A stretch of 64,000 nucleotides of DNA from Bacillus sonorensis NBRC 101234 = KCTC 13918 (GTDB taxonomy: Bacteria > Bacillota > Bacilli > Bacillales > Bacillaceae). The stretch lies in NCBI RefSeq assembly GCF_001592005.1, contig NZ_BCVZ01000002.1, forward strand, positions 480,827-544,826, in the 5' to 3' direction. This document shows, in pieces, positions 21,543 through 30,258 of this stretch. The position numbers and the translations under genes were made by a program. Every line of letters starts with the position of its first letter. Position 1 is the stretch's first letter. The notes beneath the pieces are model-generated. The model did no database searches and had not been told where the DNA came from. It was given only the letters and a program-made list of their open reading frames with translations.

Positions 21543-22599
21543 GGGCGATTTCTCTCCTTGCTTCGTTCAATTTCTGCATATATTCGTTGAAAATCCATTC
21601 GCTTTCAGCCGGGCCCGGATGGGCTTCCGGATGAAACTGAACAGACATCACGGGCAATGTGTTGTGGACCAGCCCTTCTACAGAACCATCGTTTACATGA
21701 TGGAACCTGACCGAACATTCCTTTCTGTTAATGGTCGCTTCATCAACAACATAGCTGTGATTCTGGCTCGTCATGAAAACGCGGCCGGTTTCCCTGTCCA
21801 TCACCGGATGATTGGCCCCCCTGTGGCCGAATGGAAGCTTGTAAGTATCGCTTCCAAAAGCGAGAGCGATCAGCTGGTGTCCAAGGCAGATGCCGAGGGT
21901 CGGATAGGATGCGATGATGTTCCGGAGTGTATCCATGTACGGCATAATGGCTTTTGGATCACCGGGGCCGTTCGATAGGACGACCCCATCCGGGTTCAGT
22001 TTTAAGACGCTGTCCATCTCCTGGTAACGAACGACCGTCACTTTGCAGCCGCGTTCTGCAAGTGATGAGGCGATCGATTTTTTATAGCCGAAATCGATCA
22101 GCGCGATATGTGTCGGGCCGTCTCCGAACGTGCCGGTTCCACTTTGTCCGGCGGCCTGTGCGGCAACATTTTCCCGGCTCCTTGAAGCGGGCAGGCTGTC
22201 TTTTTGGACGGTCAGAACGGCATTCAGCGTCCCTTTTGCCCTGATATGTTTGACGACCGCTCTTGTATCAACATGAGAGAGCAGCGGAACGTTCCATTTT
22301 TTCAAGTAATCCCGCAGGCTTTTCGTCGCCTGATGGTGGGAAAAGTGCCCGCACGCCTCATAGACGACCACGCCTCTCACCTGCGGCTTCCTGCTTTCAA
22401 AGTCGCTCGCATTGATGCCGTAGTTGCCGATCAATGGATACGTAAAAACGATGATCTGCCCTTTATATGAAGGATCTGTCAGCACCTCTTGATAACCGGT
22501 CATCCCTGTGAAAAAAACGACTTCCCCTGTACAGCCTTCCCGGCCGTCTAATTCTCCGCTGAAGGAGGTTCCATCTTCTAGAACTAAATATCCTTCCAT
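21535..22599 (-). CDS. carA: Carbamoyl-phosphate synthase small subunit, arginine-specific
   Basis: CarA is the glutaminase subunit that feeds ammonia to CarB. In the 354 residues an N-terminal CPSase_sm domain (about 1-130) is followed by a class I glutamine amidotransferase. The nucleophile Cys is in LGICLGHQ, and the His and Glu are in VQFHPEAHPG. The gene is 68 bases after argD, a gap that holds an ARG-box-like sequence. AGGTGGG lies just before the ATG. Confidence 0.96.
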   Translation of the reverse strand: MEGYLVLEDGTSFSGELDGREGCTGEVVFFTGMTGYQEVLTDPSYKGQIIVFTYPLIGNYGINASDFESRKPQVRGVVVYEACGHFSHHQATKSLRDYLKKWNVPLLSHVDTRAVVKHIRAKGTLNAVLTVQKDSLPASRSRENVAAQAAGQSGTGTFGDGPTHIALIDFGYKKSIASSLAERGCKVTVVRYQEMDSVLKLNPDGVVLSNGPGDPKAIMPYMDTLRNIIASYPTLGICLGHQLIALAFGSDTYKLPFGHRGANHPVMDRETGRVFMTSQNHSYVVDEATINRKECSVRFHHVNDGSVEGLVHNTLPVMSVQFHPEAHPGPAESEWIFNEYMQKLNEARREIAHA

Positions 22600-22634
22600 C
22601 TTCTGCCCACCTCTGATGAATAAATAATATTTTT

Positions 22635-22652
22635 CATGAATTTTTATACTTA
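22635..22652 (-). promoter_or_regulatory. Candidate internal ARG box between argD and carA
   Basis: Read on the minus strand, TAAGTATAAAAATTCATG matches about 14 of 18 positions of the AhrC consensus CATGAATAAAAATKCAAK. It lies in the only sizeable gap of the operon. No convincing promoter was seen with it, so it may act as a roadblock or be fortuitous. Confidence 0.4.
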
Positions 22653-22667
22653 GATAACGAAAAAAAA

Positions 22668-23825
22668 TTATTGTTTTACGGTCGAATGCCGTGAAAAGAC
22701 ATTGTTCAGCTTCTCAACCGCTTCGGTGATTTCATGTTTCTCCACGGTCAACGGCGGAAGAAGTCTGATGACATTCGGACCTGCCGGAAGGACGAGCAAT
22801 CCTTCTGTTTGAAGCTCTTCAATCAATGGCTGAACGGGTTTTTTGCATTCAATGCCGGCGATCAGGCCTTTCCCTCTGATCTCTTTCACAAGCGGGAATT
22901 GAAGCATGCTTTGCAGTTCCTCCCGCAAACATTCGCCCTTTTCGCTGACCTCATCGAGAAAACGTTTCTCAAAAATGATATCCAATGTGGCGTTTGCCGC
23001 TGCCATTGCCAGCATGTTTCCGCCGAATGTCGTGCCGTGTGACCCTGGGGAAAATGCAGCTGAAAGGTCTTGTTTCCCAATGACAGCTCCGACCGGAAAA
23101 CCGCTGCCGAGTCCTTTTGCGACGGTGATGATATCCGGCGACAGCCCTTCATGCTGGTAACCGAAAGCTTTTCCTGTACGGCCGATCCCCGTCTGAACCT
23201 CGTCAATGATAAGAAGAGCCTGTTTCTTCCGGCAGAAAGCCTGCACTTCTTGTAAAAATTCGCCGCTTGCCGGAATGACGCCGCCTTCCCCTTGGATCGT
23301 CTCAAGCATGACCGCTGCGATGTCCTCTTCATCACTCAGCTCGTTGAATGCATCTGGTTCATTATATGGGAGATAGTGAAAGCCGGTCAGCATCGGGCCG
23401 AATCCGTGTTTAATCTTTTCCTGCCCGGTGGCGGCCATTCCGGCGTAAGTTCTGCCGTGAAAAGACTGCTGAAACGTGATGATTTTCGTTTTTTGCGTAT
23501 GTTTGCGTGCCAATTTAATTGCCGCTTCATTCGCTTCCGCTCCGCTGTTGCAGAAAAACACAAGATCGCCTGCACTGTTGTTCGCCAATTTCTGAGCGAC
23601 TGTTTCCTGCAGCCCGTTTTGAAATAAATTCGAAACATGCCAGACGTCGTCAAGCTGTTTTTTTATCGCGGCTGCCACCGGATCCGGGCAATGTCCCAGG
23701 TTGCAGACAGCGATTCCCTGAACGAAATCGAGATAGGTTTTGCCGTTTTCATCTACGGCAATCGTGCCTTTCGCTTGTTTGATATGGATATTCCAGCGGC
23801 TGTATGCCTGAAATAAATAACTCAC
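22668..23825 (-). CDS. argD: Acetylornithine aminotransferase
   Basis: ArgD converts N-acetylglutamate semialdehyde to N-acetylornithine with PLP. The 385 residues are a class III aminotransferase. The PLP lysine is in [14 protein letters not shown] (near residue 240), and Asp in [13 protein letters not shown] binds the pyridine ring. The start is GTG and shares the four bases GTGA with the argB stop. It is syntenic with B. subtilis argD. Confidence 0.95.
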   Translation of the reverse strand: MSYLFQAYSRWNIHIKQAKGTIAVDENGKTYLDFVQGIAVCNLGHCPDPVAAAIKKQLDDVWHVSNLFQNGLQETVAQKLANNSAGDLVFFCNSGAEANEAAIKLARKHTQKTKIITFQQSFHGRTYAGMAATGQEKIKHGFGPMLTGFHYLPYNEPDAFNELSDEEDIAAVMLETIQGEGGVIPASGEFLQEVQAFCRKKQALLIIDEVQTGIGRTGKAFGYQHEGLSPDIITVAKGLGSGFPVGAVIGKQDLSAAFSPGSHGTTFGGNMLAMAAANATLDIIFEKRFLDEVSEKGECLREELQSMLQFPLVKEIRGKGLIAGIECKKPVQPLIEELQTEGLLVLPAGPNVIRLLPPLTVEKHEITEAVEKLNNVFSRHSTVKQ

Positions 23826-24598
23826 GATACGGCCTCCTTCTGTTTCCTGATTTTTGTGCCGATGAACGTATGCTTTGCAAGAAAAGACCCTGTTCCGCTG
23901 ACAATCATTACCTCATCCACCTGATCGGTCAGCGCCGCCACAGCGGAGTTTACCTTCGGAATCATTCCTCCGTGAATCACTCCGTCGGAAATGTACCGTT
24001 TGATTTCTTCCGGTGTGATCGAAGAGATCATGTTTTCATCTTTCATAATCCCTTTGACATCTGTGACAAACATTAATTTATCGGCATTCAGGGCACCGGC
24101 GACGGCCGACGCCGCCAAATCGGCGTTTACATTGAGCGTCTCACAGTTTTCCGTCATCGACAATGGCGCGATGACTGGAATGAATCCTTGTTCCATCAGC
24201 GTTTCAACCATCCGGCCATTCACCTTTTTAATCCGGCCGACCTGACCGTATTGATTTTCATTTAGATAATCGGCGACAAGAAGGCCTCCGTCTTTACCAG
24301 AAACACCGACGGCTGAAAGCCCGTGCTTTACAAGCTCTGCAACAAAAAACTTATTGATGGAACCGGACAGCACCATTTCTGCCACTTCCAAAACCGGTTT
24401 TGTCGTTTTCCTCTGTCCGTTGACAAACTCCGTCTCTATTTTTAATTTCTTCAGCATATTCGTGATATCGGGTCCTCCGCCATGAACGACGGCGATTTTC
24501 CAGCCTTCTTCGGCCAGCTCTTTCATATTCTCAAAAAATTCATCGGAAAGTTCTCGAATTACGCTTCCACCGCATTTAAAAACGATTGTTTTTCCCAT
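23822..24598 (-). CDS. argB: Acetylglutamate kinase
   Basis: ArgB phosphorylates N-acetylglutamate. The 258 residues belong to the amino-acid kinase family: the N-terminal KCGGS, the HGGGP motif (near residue 40), NVNADLAAS, and GGMIPKV near the C-terminus are all present. The frame is open further upstream, but the ATG at 24598 has AAGGGG 7-8 bases before it and gives [12 protein letters not shown], the family start, with the same length as B. subtilis ArgB. Confidence 0.95.
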   Translation of the reverse strand: MGKTIVFKCGGSVIRELSDEFFENMKELAEEGWKIAVVHGGGPDITNMLKKLKIETEFVNGQRKTTKPVLEVAEMVLSGSINKFFVAELVKHGLSAVGVSGKDGGLLVADYLNENQYGQVGRIKKVNGRMVETLMEQGFIPVIAPLSMTENCETLNVNADLAASAVAGALNADKLMFVTDVKGIMKDENMISSITPEEIKRYISDGVIHGGMIPKVNSAVAALTDQVDEVMIVSGTGSFLAKHTFIGTKIRKQKEAVS

Positions 24599-24611
24599 TG
24601 GTTTCCCCTTT

Positions 24612-25832
24612 TTACGTACGATAGCTCGCATTGATTTTGACATATTCATAAGTTAAGTCGCAGCCCCAGGCCGTACCTGTTCCTTCTCCTTCAGACATCT
24701 GCACGATGATTTGAACTTCGCTTTTCTTTAAATATTCTTTTGCAAGCTCTTCGGAAAACGGCTGAGGCTCATTGTTCCTAAAAAGGCACTGGCCGCCAAG
24801 ATGAATTTCCAGCTGTTCAGGCGCAACAGATGCCGCGCTGTCTCCGATTGCAACGATGATTCGGCCCCAATTGGCATCTGTTCCATATATCGCTGTTTTA
24901 ACAAGATTGGAGCCGACAATTTTTTTGGCGATAACCTGGGCTTCGAGATTGCTTTTGGCGCCTGTCACCCGGGCTTCGATCAATTTTGTCGCTCCTTCCC
25001 CGTCTCTTGCGATCTGTTTGGCGAGATCCTTGCAAACAAGCTCCAAGCCTTTTTTAAACACAGGCCATTTTTCATGGGCCTCATGAAGACATTCGTTTTC
25101 CGCACAGCCGTTCGCCATGACAAGTACCATGTCGTTCGTGGACGTATCCCCGTCGACTGTAATCTGGTTGAACGACACATCCGTGATTTCTCTTAAAGCT
25201 CTATTAAGCGCGCCTTCCTCAACAGATGCATCAGTTGTGACAAAGCCGAGCATTGTCGCCATATTGGGATGGATCATGCCGGACCCTTTCGCCGCGCCGC
25301 CGATCGTCACTTTTTTGTCTCCGATCATTAATTCGAAGCATGTTTTCTTTGCGACCGTATCCGTCGTCAAAATCGCCTCCTCAAACGCGCCTTCACACGG
25401 TTTTGTTTGACCAAGGAGGCTGATCCCTTCCCGGATCTTCTTCATATTAAGATATTCGCCGATGACACCCGTTGAAGAAACCGCTACAAGCTCCGGCTCA
25501 ATGCCAAGGATGTCGGCGGTTTTTTGGCGCATTTCATAGGCATCCAAAAGCCCCTGCTCCCCTGTGCATGCATTGGCATTTGCGCTGTTGACCACCACCG
25601 CTTGAAGATGTGCGCCTTTTTTGAGACTGTCCTGCGTGACCTTGATCGGAGCAGCTTGAAAATGGCTTTGCGTATAAACGGCGGCGCTCACTGCCGGCAC
25701 CGAGCTGATGATTATCCCCATGTCCTTTTTGGAATAGCGGAGTCCGCAGTGAATGCCTTTTGCCTGATAGCCCTTCGGCGAATCAATGCTTCCGTCTGTT
25801 TTTTTGATGCTGTCTTCACTCACCTGAATCAT
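24612..25832 (-). CDS. argJ: Bifunctional ornithine acetyltransferase / N-acetylglutamate synthase
   Basis: ArgJ recycles the acetyl group from acetylornithine to glutamate and, in bifunctional forms such as those of Bacillus, also uses acetyl-CoA. The 406-residue precursor cuts itself at the conserved Ala-Thr of MATMLGF (near residue 192), giving two chains with Thr as the N-terminal nucleophile. The motif is intact. The gene starts 18 bases after the argC stop, with GGGAGAG before the ATG. Confidence 0.95.
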   Translation of the reverse strand: MIQVSEDSIKKTDGSIDSPKGYQAKGIHCGLRYSKKDMGIIISSVPAVSAAVYTQSHFQAAPIKVTQDSLKKGAHLQAVVVNSANANACTGEQGLLDAYEMRQKTADILGIEPELVAVSSTGVIGEYLNMKKIREGISLLGQTKPCEGAFEEAILTTDTVAKKTCFELMIGDKKVTIGGAAKGSGMIHPNMATMLGFVTTDASVEEGALNRALREITDVSFNQITVDGDTSTNDMVLVMANGCAENECLHEAHEKWPVFKKGLELVCKDLAKQIARDGEGATKLIEARVTGAKSNLEAQVIAKKIVGSNLVKTAIYGTDANWGRIIVAIGDSAASVAPEQLEIHLGGQCLFRNNEPQPFSEELAKEYLKKSEVQIIVQMSEGEGTGTAWGCDLTYEYVKINASYRT

Positions 25833-25850
25833 GGTTCATTCTCTCCCGTC

Positions 25851-26888
25851 TTATGGATAAATTGGCGTAAAATCAAGTCCCGCCGTCTCGCTCCAGCCGT
25901 TCATCAAGTTAAAGTTTTGAACGGCCTGCCCTGCGGCTCCCTTCATTAAATTATCGATCACCGCTACGATCGTCACCCTGTTCGTCCGTTCGTCAACGGC
26001 AACGCCGATATCGCAAAAATTACTGCCGTACACTTCCTTCGTTGCCGGGAATTCGCCCGATTTGCGAACTCTCACAAAATAGGAATCTTTGTAAAAATCA
26101 GAAAAAAAACGCTGCAGGCGGTCAACTGTCATACTTTCCTTCAGCTCTGTATAAATGGTCGCCATAATTCCCCTTGTCATGGGAGCCAAATGCGTACTGA
26201 ACGTAATCGGTTGACACGCCGGGTTCCAGCTTCCGAGAACCTGCTCGATTTCGGGTGTATGCTGATGTTCATTTACCTTATATATTTTAAAATTGTCATT
26301 AACCTCGGAAAAATGAGTTCCCACCGAAACCTTTCTGCCGGCTCCGGACACTCCTGTCTTTGCATCGACAATAATAAATGATTCGTTTGCAAGCCCGTTT
26401 TTGATGAGCGGGGCTAAACCGAGAAGCACAGCGGTCGGAAAACATCCCGGATTGGCGATGTACGTTGCCGTTTTGATTTCTTCCCGATTCAGTTCGGACA
26501 GTCCGTAAACCGCTTTTTCAAGCACATGCCGGGGAGCGGAATCCCTTTTATACCAATTTTCATAAACATCCGGATTTTTGATCCTGAGGTCGCCTGACAG
26601 ATCAATGACCGGCACATCATATGAATCAAGCTGAGGTGTCAGCCTGCTGGATACTCCCGGTGGAGCTGCCATAAATAAAAAATCAATTTCACCTGCAATC
26701 CGCTCGATCTCGATCGGTTTGAGGATCTGGTCTGTCAATTTGAAAAGGTGCGGATATGACTGATGATACGGAACCCCTTCATCACTCGATGAATATAGTA
26801 TGCATTCATCCACATAAGGATGAGACCTGAGAATCCTCACAATCTCGGCTCCCCCATAGCCTGTAGCGCCGATAATACCTATTTTCAA
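25851..26888 (-). CDS. argC: N-acetyl-gamma-glutamyl-phosphate reductase
   Basis: ArgC reduces acetylglutamyl phosphate with NADPH. The 345 residues start with the nucleotide-binding [14 protein letters not shown]. The catalytic Cys is in [11 protein letters not shown] (near residue 148) and a His is found in HTPEIEQ. The start is a TTG about 8 bases after AAGGTG; it gives [10 protein letters not shown], the conserved N-terminus. It is the first gene of the operon and lies directly behind the AhrC operator. Confidence 0.95.
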   Translation of the reverse strand: MKIGIIGATGYGGAEIVRILRSHPYVDECILYSSSDEGVPYHQSYPHLFKLTDQILKPIEIERIAGEIDFLFMAAPPGVSSRLTPQLDSYDVPVIDLSGDLRIKNPDVYENWYKRDSAPRHVLEKAVYGLSELNREEIKTATYIANPGCFPTAVLLGLAPLIKNGLANESFIIVDAKTGVSGAGRKVSVGTHFSEVNDNFKIYKVNEHQHTPEIEQVLGSWNPACQPITFSTHLAPMTRGIMATIYTELKESMTVDRLQRFFSDFYKDSYFVRVRKSGEFPATKEVYGSNFCDIGVAVDERTNRVTIVAVIDNLMKGAAGQAVQNFNLMNGWSETAGLDFTPIYP

Positions 26889-26927
26889 AACAAATTCACC
26901 TTCTTGGTCTTTGTGAAATTAGTTAAC

Positions 26928-26955
26928 ATTATAGCATGAATAAAAATTAATTCAA
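26928..26955 (-). promoter_or_regulatory. arg operon promoter
   Basis: On the minus strand a -35 TTGAAT (26950-26955), 16-base spacer and perfect -10 TATAAT (26928-26933) lie about 40 bases before argC. Confidence 0.8.
26935..26952 (-). promoter_or_regulatory. AhrC/ArgR operator (ARG box)
   Basis: On the plus strand CATGAATAAAAATTAATT matches the B. subtilis ARG-box consensus closely. It fills the spacer between the -35 and -10 of the argC promoter, so AhrC with arginine would exclude RNA polymerase. Confidence 0.85.
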
Positions 26956-27051
26956 TTGTATATTTAATATTTTTTCTTTAAGTTTTCATCATTTCCCCCT
27001 GCTGGTTTGATGTGCGGATCCATTTCAATCGCACATGTTTTTCCCGAAAAA

Positions 27052-27085
27052 GAAAAAAGGAACGCCTCTAAAAAGCGTCCCTTCG
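27052..27085 (-). terminator. Terminator of the VOC-fold gene
   Basis: On the minus strand GGGACGC...GCGTTCC is followed by TTTTTTCTTTTT, shortly after the stop at 27097. Confidence 0.75.
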
Positions 27086-27096
27086 CTGTGTAATAT

Positions 27097-27492
27097 TCAG
27101 TATGGCAAGTTAAGCTGCCATGATACGCCGAACTTGTCGGCGACCCAGCCAAATGTTCTGCTGAATCCGTATTCGCCGAGCGGCATTAAAATGCTTCCGC
27201 CGTCAGCCAGCCCTTGATAAAGCCGGTCTATTTCCTCTTCCGTATCGCAGGTTATAAAGATTGAAAACGATGGTGTAAACGTAAAATCGTGTTTGACATT
27301 GCTGTCCATGCACATAAATTCCTGTCCTTTTAATGAAAAGGCGGCTTGTTTTACGCTTCCCTCTTCCCCCGGTTCATTTGCTCCGTAGCGGACAAGGCCC
27401 CTGATTTCTGAATCCTCTATCAATGATATGTAATGATTCATGGCTTCTTCGGCATGTCCCTGGAACATCAAAAATGGTTTCACTTTTGTCAT
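27097..27492 (-). CDS. PhnB-like VOC-superfamily protein
   Basis: The 131-residue protein has the vicinal-oxygen-chelate layout of the PhnB / '3-demethylubiquinone 3-methyltransferase-like' family: an N-terminal KPFLMFQGHAEEAMNHY strand-helix, a central beta-rich part, and a C-terminal YGFSRTFGWVADKFGVSWQL. Members of this group are usually annotated only by fold, and no substrate can be inferred. It lies alone between argC and yitW. The Shine-Dalgarno AGGAG is 9-10 bases upstream. It has no counterpart at this position in the B. subtilis 168 map as I recall it. Confidence 0.8.
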   Translation of the reverse strand: MTKVKPFLMFQGHAEEAMNHYISLIEDSEIRGLVRYGANEPGEEGSVKQAAFSLKGQEFMCMDSNVKHDFTFTPSFSIFITCDTEEEIDRLYQGLADGGSILMPLGEYGFSRTFGWVADKFGVSWQLNLPY

Positions 27493-27510
27493 CTATGGCA
27501 GTCTCCTTTT

Positions 27511-27549
27511 AAAAAAAGAGCCTGTTCAACGGGTGACAGGCTCTTTTTT
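27511..27549 (-). terminator. yitW terminator
   Basis: AAAAGAGCCTGT pairs with ACAGGCTCTTTT around a 10-base loop, with T-runs on both strands. It begins just after the yitW stop. Confidence 0.9.
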
Positions 27550-27550
27550 C

Positions 27551-27859
27551 TTATTGTATACCAAGCGCGATCTTCGCGTATCTTGACATTTTATCCCGCG
27601 TCCAAGGCGGATTCCAGACGATATTGACGTCAACCTCTTTGACTTCCGGTAAATCGGCCAGCGCGGTTTTGACTTGATCCACGATAATCGGGGCGAGCGG
27701 GCAGCCCATGGAAGTCAGGGTCATCGTGATGTCCGTTTTTCCGTTTTCATCCATCTCCACATCATACACAAGGCCAAGATTCACAATATCGATGCCCAGT
27801 TCAGGGTCAACGACCTGTTCAAGAGCGCCCATGATGTTTTCTTTCAATGCTTCATCCAC
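27551..27859 (-). CDS. yitW: YitW, MIP18/DUF59 iron-sulfur assembly-type protein
   Basis: The 102-residue protein of the MIP18 (DUF59) family has the motifs DPELGIDIVNLGLVY and TMTLTSMGCPLAPII, with the conserved Cys near residue 53 in the position linked to Fe-S cluster work in SufT-type proteins. It is cytoplasmic. A role in Fe-S protein maturation is inferred from the family. A good GGAGTG site precedes the ATG. It lies between yitV and the VOC gene. Confidence 0.92.
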   Translation of the reverse strand: MDEALKENIMGALEQVVDPELGIDIVNLGLVYDVEMDENGKTDITMTLTSMGCPLAPIIVDQVKTALADLPEVKEVDVNIVWNPPWTRDKMSRYAKIALGIQ

Positions 27860-27926
27860 ACTTCTTCACTCCTTTTTTCATCAGTATAACGCACTTTTGA
27901 TATTTTCTAAAACGAAAGTGCTTTTT

Positions 27927-28694
27927 TTAAAGATGGGTATCAAACCATTCAACCGTTTTCAAAAGGCCTTTTCTCGACACTTTATGGCCGGCGCGTTCAT
28001 CCGCGATAAACCGGAGCAGATCCGGCCTGTTTTCATATTGAGGGAGGACGGATTCATAAAAGCTGCGGGCCGGCGCGAACGGAACAACGCTGTCCTGCTT
28101 GCCATGCCAAAAAAGAAGCGGCCTTGTTTGCAGCTTTTCCGGCTGCAGGGAGAGATCGAACCGCTTTAATTCCTCACGCTGCCGTGCGATTTGTTCTTCA
28201 GTTACGGGGATTTCAACCTGCTTTTCTTTGAAGAAGGCAAGCTGTTCATCAAAAAGTCCTATATAGGAAGGACAGCCCATCAGGCTGACGGCGGCGGTGA
28301 TCCAATCGTATTGAGTCAGAGCGCCAAGCGTCACGATTCCGCCCATCGATGTTCCCGCAACACCGATGCGGCCATTTTCTATCAAGTCGGCCTCATGAAA
28401 ATGTTTTTTCAGCACGTCAAGCTCTTTAATTTCATTGGTGACAATGCTCCAAAACCTGGCAGCCAGCTTCTCCTGGGAAAGGTGCCCATCCCTTTCCCCA
28501 TGATATGCCGCTTCAGGCAAAACCGCCCGCATTCCCTTCTCCGCAAGCAGATAAGCAAAGTGCAGATTGTGTTCTTTTGCGCTTGTAAAACCGTGTATAA
28601 AGAAAACAAGAGGAAGAGCTTTCTCCTTTTTTTCCTCTTTTACAATATGTAAAAAAGGGATTCCCGAAATGTTCTGTTTATCAACAATGATCAC
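27927..28694 (-). CDS. yitV: YitV, prolyl-oligopeptidase-like alpha/beta hydrolase
   Basis: The 255-residue serine hydrolase has all parts visible: FFIHGFTSAKEHN, the nucleophile elbow GTSMGG (Ser near residue 125), Asp in WHGKQDSVVP and His in AGHKVSRK. It is probably a carboxylesterase; substrate unknown. The frame is open for 72 more codons, but AAAGGAGG lies 11 bases before a GTG at 28694. That start yields MIIVDKQNISGIPFLH, which aligns with the B. subtilis YitV start and gives the same 255-residue length. It is divergent from yitU. Confidence 0.9.
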   Translation of the reverse strand: MIIVDKQNISGIPFLHIVKEEKKEKALPLVFFIHGFTSAKEHNLHFAYLLAEKGMRAVLPEAAYHGERDGHLSQEKLAARFWSIVTNEIKELDVLKKHFHEADLIENGRIGVAGTSMGGIVTLGALTQYDWITAAVSLMGCPSYIGLFDEQLAFFKEKQVEIPVTEEQIARQREELKRFDLSLQPEKLQTRPLLFWHGKQDSVVPFAPARSFYESVLPQYENRPDLLRFIADERAGHKVSRKGLLKTVEWFDTHL

Positions 28695-28818
28695 GACTGT
28701 TTCTTCCTCCTTTAGGATATCCATCACCACCAGTTTAACATGTAGACAATAAAGAAGGTAAAAAGATACACTATAGGTAAGACAGAAACTTTTAAATTTA
28801 CGGTTAAAAGGAGCATTT

Positions 28819-29631
28819 ATGGAAACGAAACCATATTTAATTGCATTGGACTTAGACGGTACATTATTAAAAGATGACAAAACCATTTCCGAAAGCTCAA
28901 GCGAAGTCATCCGGAAGCTGAAGGAAGATGGGCATTATGTGTGCATTTCCACGGGCAGGCCGTTCAGGGCAAGCGCGGTGTACTATGACCAGCTTCAGCT
29001 CGATACGCCGATCGTGAATTTCAACGGAGCGTTCGTCCATCATCCGAAAGATGAGAGCTGGGGAAGATTCCATACGTCGCTTGATCTTGACGCAGTCAAA
29101 CAGATTATCGAAGTCAGCGAATCGTACAACGTCCATAATATCCTGGCTGAAATCATGGACGATGTGTATTTTCATTACCATGACGAGAAATTGATCGATG
29201 TGTTTACAATGGGCAATCCGAATATCACGGTCGGTGATTTAAGAAAAAACCTCGGCGAAGATGTCACTAGCGTCTTGATCCACGCCAAGGAAGAGGATGT
29301 ACCCGCGATCCGCTCCTATTTGTCGGATGTTCATGCGGAAATGGTCGACCATAGAAGATGGGCCGCACCGTGGCATGTCATCGAATTGATCAAAAGCGGC
29401 ATTAACAAAGCGGTCGGACTGCAGAAGATCACCGATTACTACGGCATTCCGCGGGAGCGGGTCATCGCTTTCGGGGATGAAGACAATGATCTGGAAATGC
29501 TTGAGTTTGCGGGATGCGGCGTGGCGATGGGCAACGGGATCACAGGTGTGAAAAACGTCGCCGACCAGGTTGCAAAATCGAATGAAGAAGACGGCATTGC
29601 AGTCTTTTTAAAGGATTATTTCTCGTTATAA
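28819..29631 (+). CDS. yitU: YitU, Cof-type HAD phosphatase
   Basis: The 270-residue protein belongs to the HAD superfamily (Cof subfamily). The catalytic loop DLDGTL is at residues 10-15, motif II is the Ser/Thr in CISTGRP, and motif IV is FGDEDNDLEML near residue 220. Such enzymes dephosphorylate small sugar phosphates and flavin precursors; the exact substrate is unknown. AAAGGAGC lies 6 bases upstream of the ATG. It is divergent from yitV. Confidence 0.93.
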   Translation: METKPYLIALDLDGTLLKDDKTISESSSEVIRKLKEDGHYVCISTGRPFRASAVYYDQLQLDTPIVNFNGAFVHHPKDESWGRFHTSLDLDAVKQIIEVSESYNVHNILAEIMDDVYFHYHDEKLIDVFTMGNPNITVGDLRKNLGEDVTSVLIHAKEEDVPAIRSYLSDVHAEMVDHRRWAAPWHVIELIKSGINKAVGLQKITDYYGIPRERVIAFGDEDNDLEMLEFAGCGVAMGNGITGVKNVADQVAKSNEEDGIAVFLKDYFSL

Positions 29632-29683
29632 CTTTATAATTTGCCATTCATAAACAGGTTTTTCAAACGGCAATACTATGGAA

Positions 29684-29716
29684 GACGGTTTGAGAGACCG
29701 TCCAACTCGTTTTTAG
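29684..29716 (+). terminator. Possible yitU terminator
   Basis: GACGGT/ACCGTC with a small loop is followed after a few bases by TTTTT. It lies between yitU and a small ORF. Confidence 0.4.
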
Positions 29717-29728
29717 GGGGCAGTCAGG

Positions 29729-29869
29729 ATGGGTAAACGAAGCAAATCGAAAAGGTTTATTCAGCAAGGCAAAGACTCGCTCAAACAGCATGCTGCGAGG
29801 TTCCCTTACAGATCCACACTGGAAGAAGCGGAGCAGCGATCCGGCCCGACGGAATGCGGAGGGCTGTAA
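29729..29869 (+). CDS. Small basic ORF of unknown function (46 aa)
   Basis: The short frame runs ATG to TAA and begins MGKRSKSKRFIQQGKDSLKQ. It is Lys/Arg-rich in its first half and ends with a Glu-rich part and ECGGL. A strong TTAGGGGG ribosome site lies about 8 bases before the ATG. The next gene starts one base after its stop, which suggests translational coupling. I do not recognise the family. Its size and charge resemble small spore or nucleic-acid-binding proteins, but no known SASP signature is present. Confidence 0.6.
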   Translation: MGKRSKSKRFIQQGKDSLKQHAARFPYRSTLEEAEQRSGPTECGGL

Positions 29870-29870
29870 A

Positions 29871-30068
29871 GTGAGGAACGAATTATTTCAAATGGCAAAA
29901 GCGGCTGTACGCGAAGCTGAAACAATGGCAAACAGCGCAGAATCCGGCGAACGGGAAAAAGCGATTGAAAGGGCGCAAAACGCACTTTCCTCGGCATACG
30001 CCAATTCCACTGACGCAGAGCGGAGCCAGCTTCACGATCTTCAGGATCAGCTTGATCGATTGTCCTAA
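29871..30068 (+). CDS. DUF3813-type small protein
   Basis: The 65-residue protein begins at GTG and reads VRNELFQMAKAAVREAE, then ERAQNALSSAYANST and a C-terminal LHDLQDQLDRL. It is predicted all-helical with a coiled-coil-like end, as in the DUF3813 family of Bacillus. A longer in-frame reading from 29790 overlaps the preceding small ORF, and I rejected it because the preceding stop codon and the GTG are adjacent. Function unknown. Confidence 0.7.
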   Translation: MRNELFQMAKAAVREAETMANSAESGEREKAIERAQNALSSAYANSTDAERSQLHDLQDQLDRLS

Positions 30069-30079
30069 AAAACGCAAAC

Positions 30080-30112
30080 AGGAGTCTGTGTCATCGGCAC
30101 AGCTCCTTTTTT
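30080..30112 (+). terminator. Terminator after DUF3813 gene
   Basis: AGGAG-CTGTG pairs with CACAG-CTCCT and is followed by TTTTTT. Confidence 0.85.
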
Positions 30113-30169
30113 GATGACCCGATCTTCAAACTTCCACGCCATTATTTTCCCCATCCGGCATAAAAACGT

Positions 30170-30198
30170 TTGACATCGGAAACAAAAGAGGTTACATT
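30170..30198 (+). promoter_or_regulatory. guaC promoter
   Basis: A perfect -35 TTGACA (30170-30175) and -10 TACATT (30193-30198) are 17 bases apart, about 60 bases before guaC. Confidence 0.75.
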
Positions 30199-30201
30199 AT
30201 T

Positions 30202-30245
30202 AAAGGCGAACATTATGTATTATTTATAAATTAATATTCGTTTTT
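30202..30245 (+). promoter_or_regulatory. Paired PurBoxes (PurR operator) of guaC
   Basis: AAAGGCGAACATTA (from 30202) and, inverted, AATATTCGTTTTT (30233-30245) both resemble the PurBox AWWWCCGAACWWT. They face each other about 17 bases apart over the transcription start, the arrangement required by PurR. B. subtilis guaC is known to belong to the PurR regulon. Confidence 0.65.
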
Positions 30246-30258
30246 AGGGGTGAATACT

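Noticed and set aside
28695..28910. Upstream extension of yitV by 72 codons
   Set aside because: It crosses the perfect AAAGGAGG site and the divergent promoter region; the GTG start aligns with the known family start.
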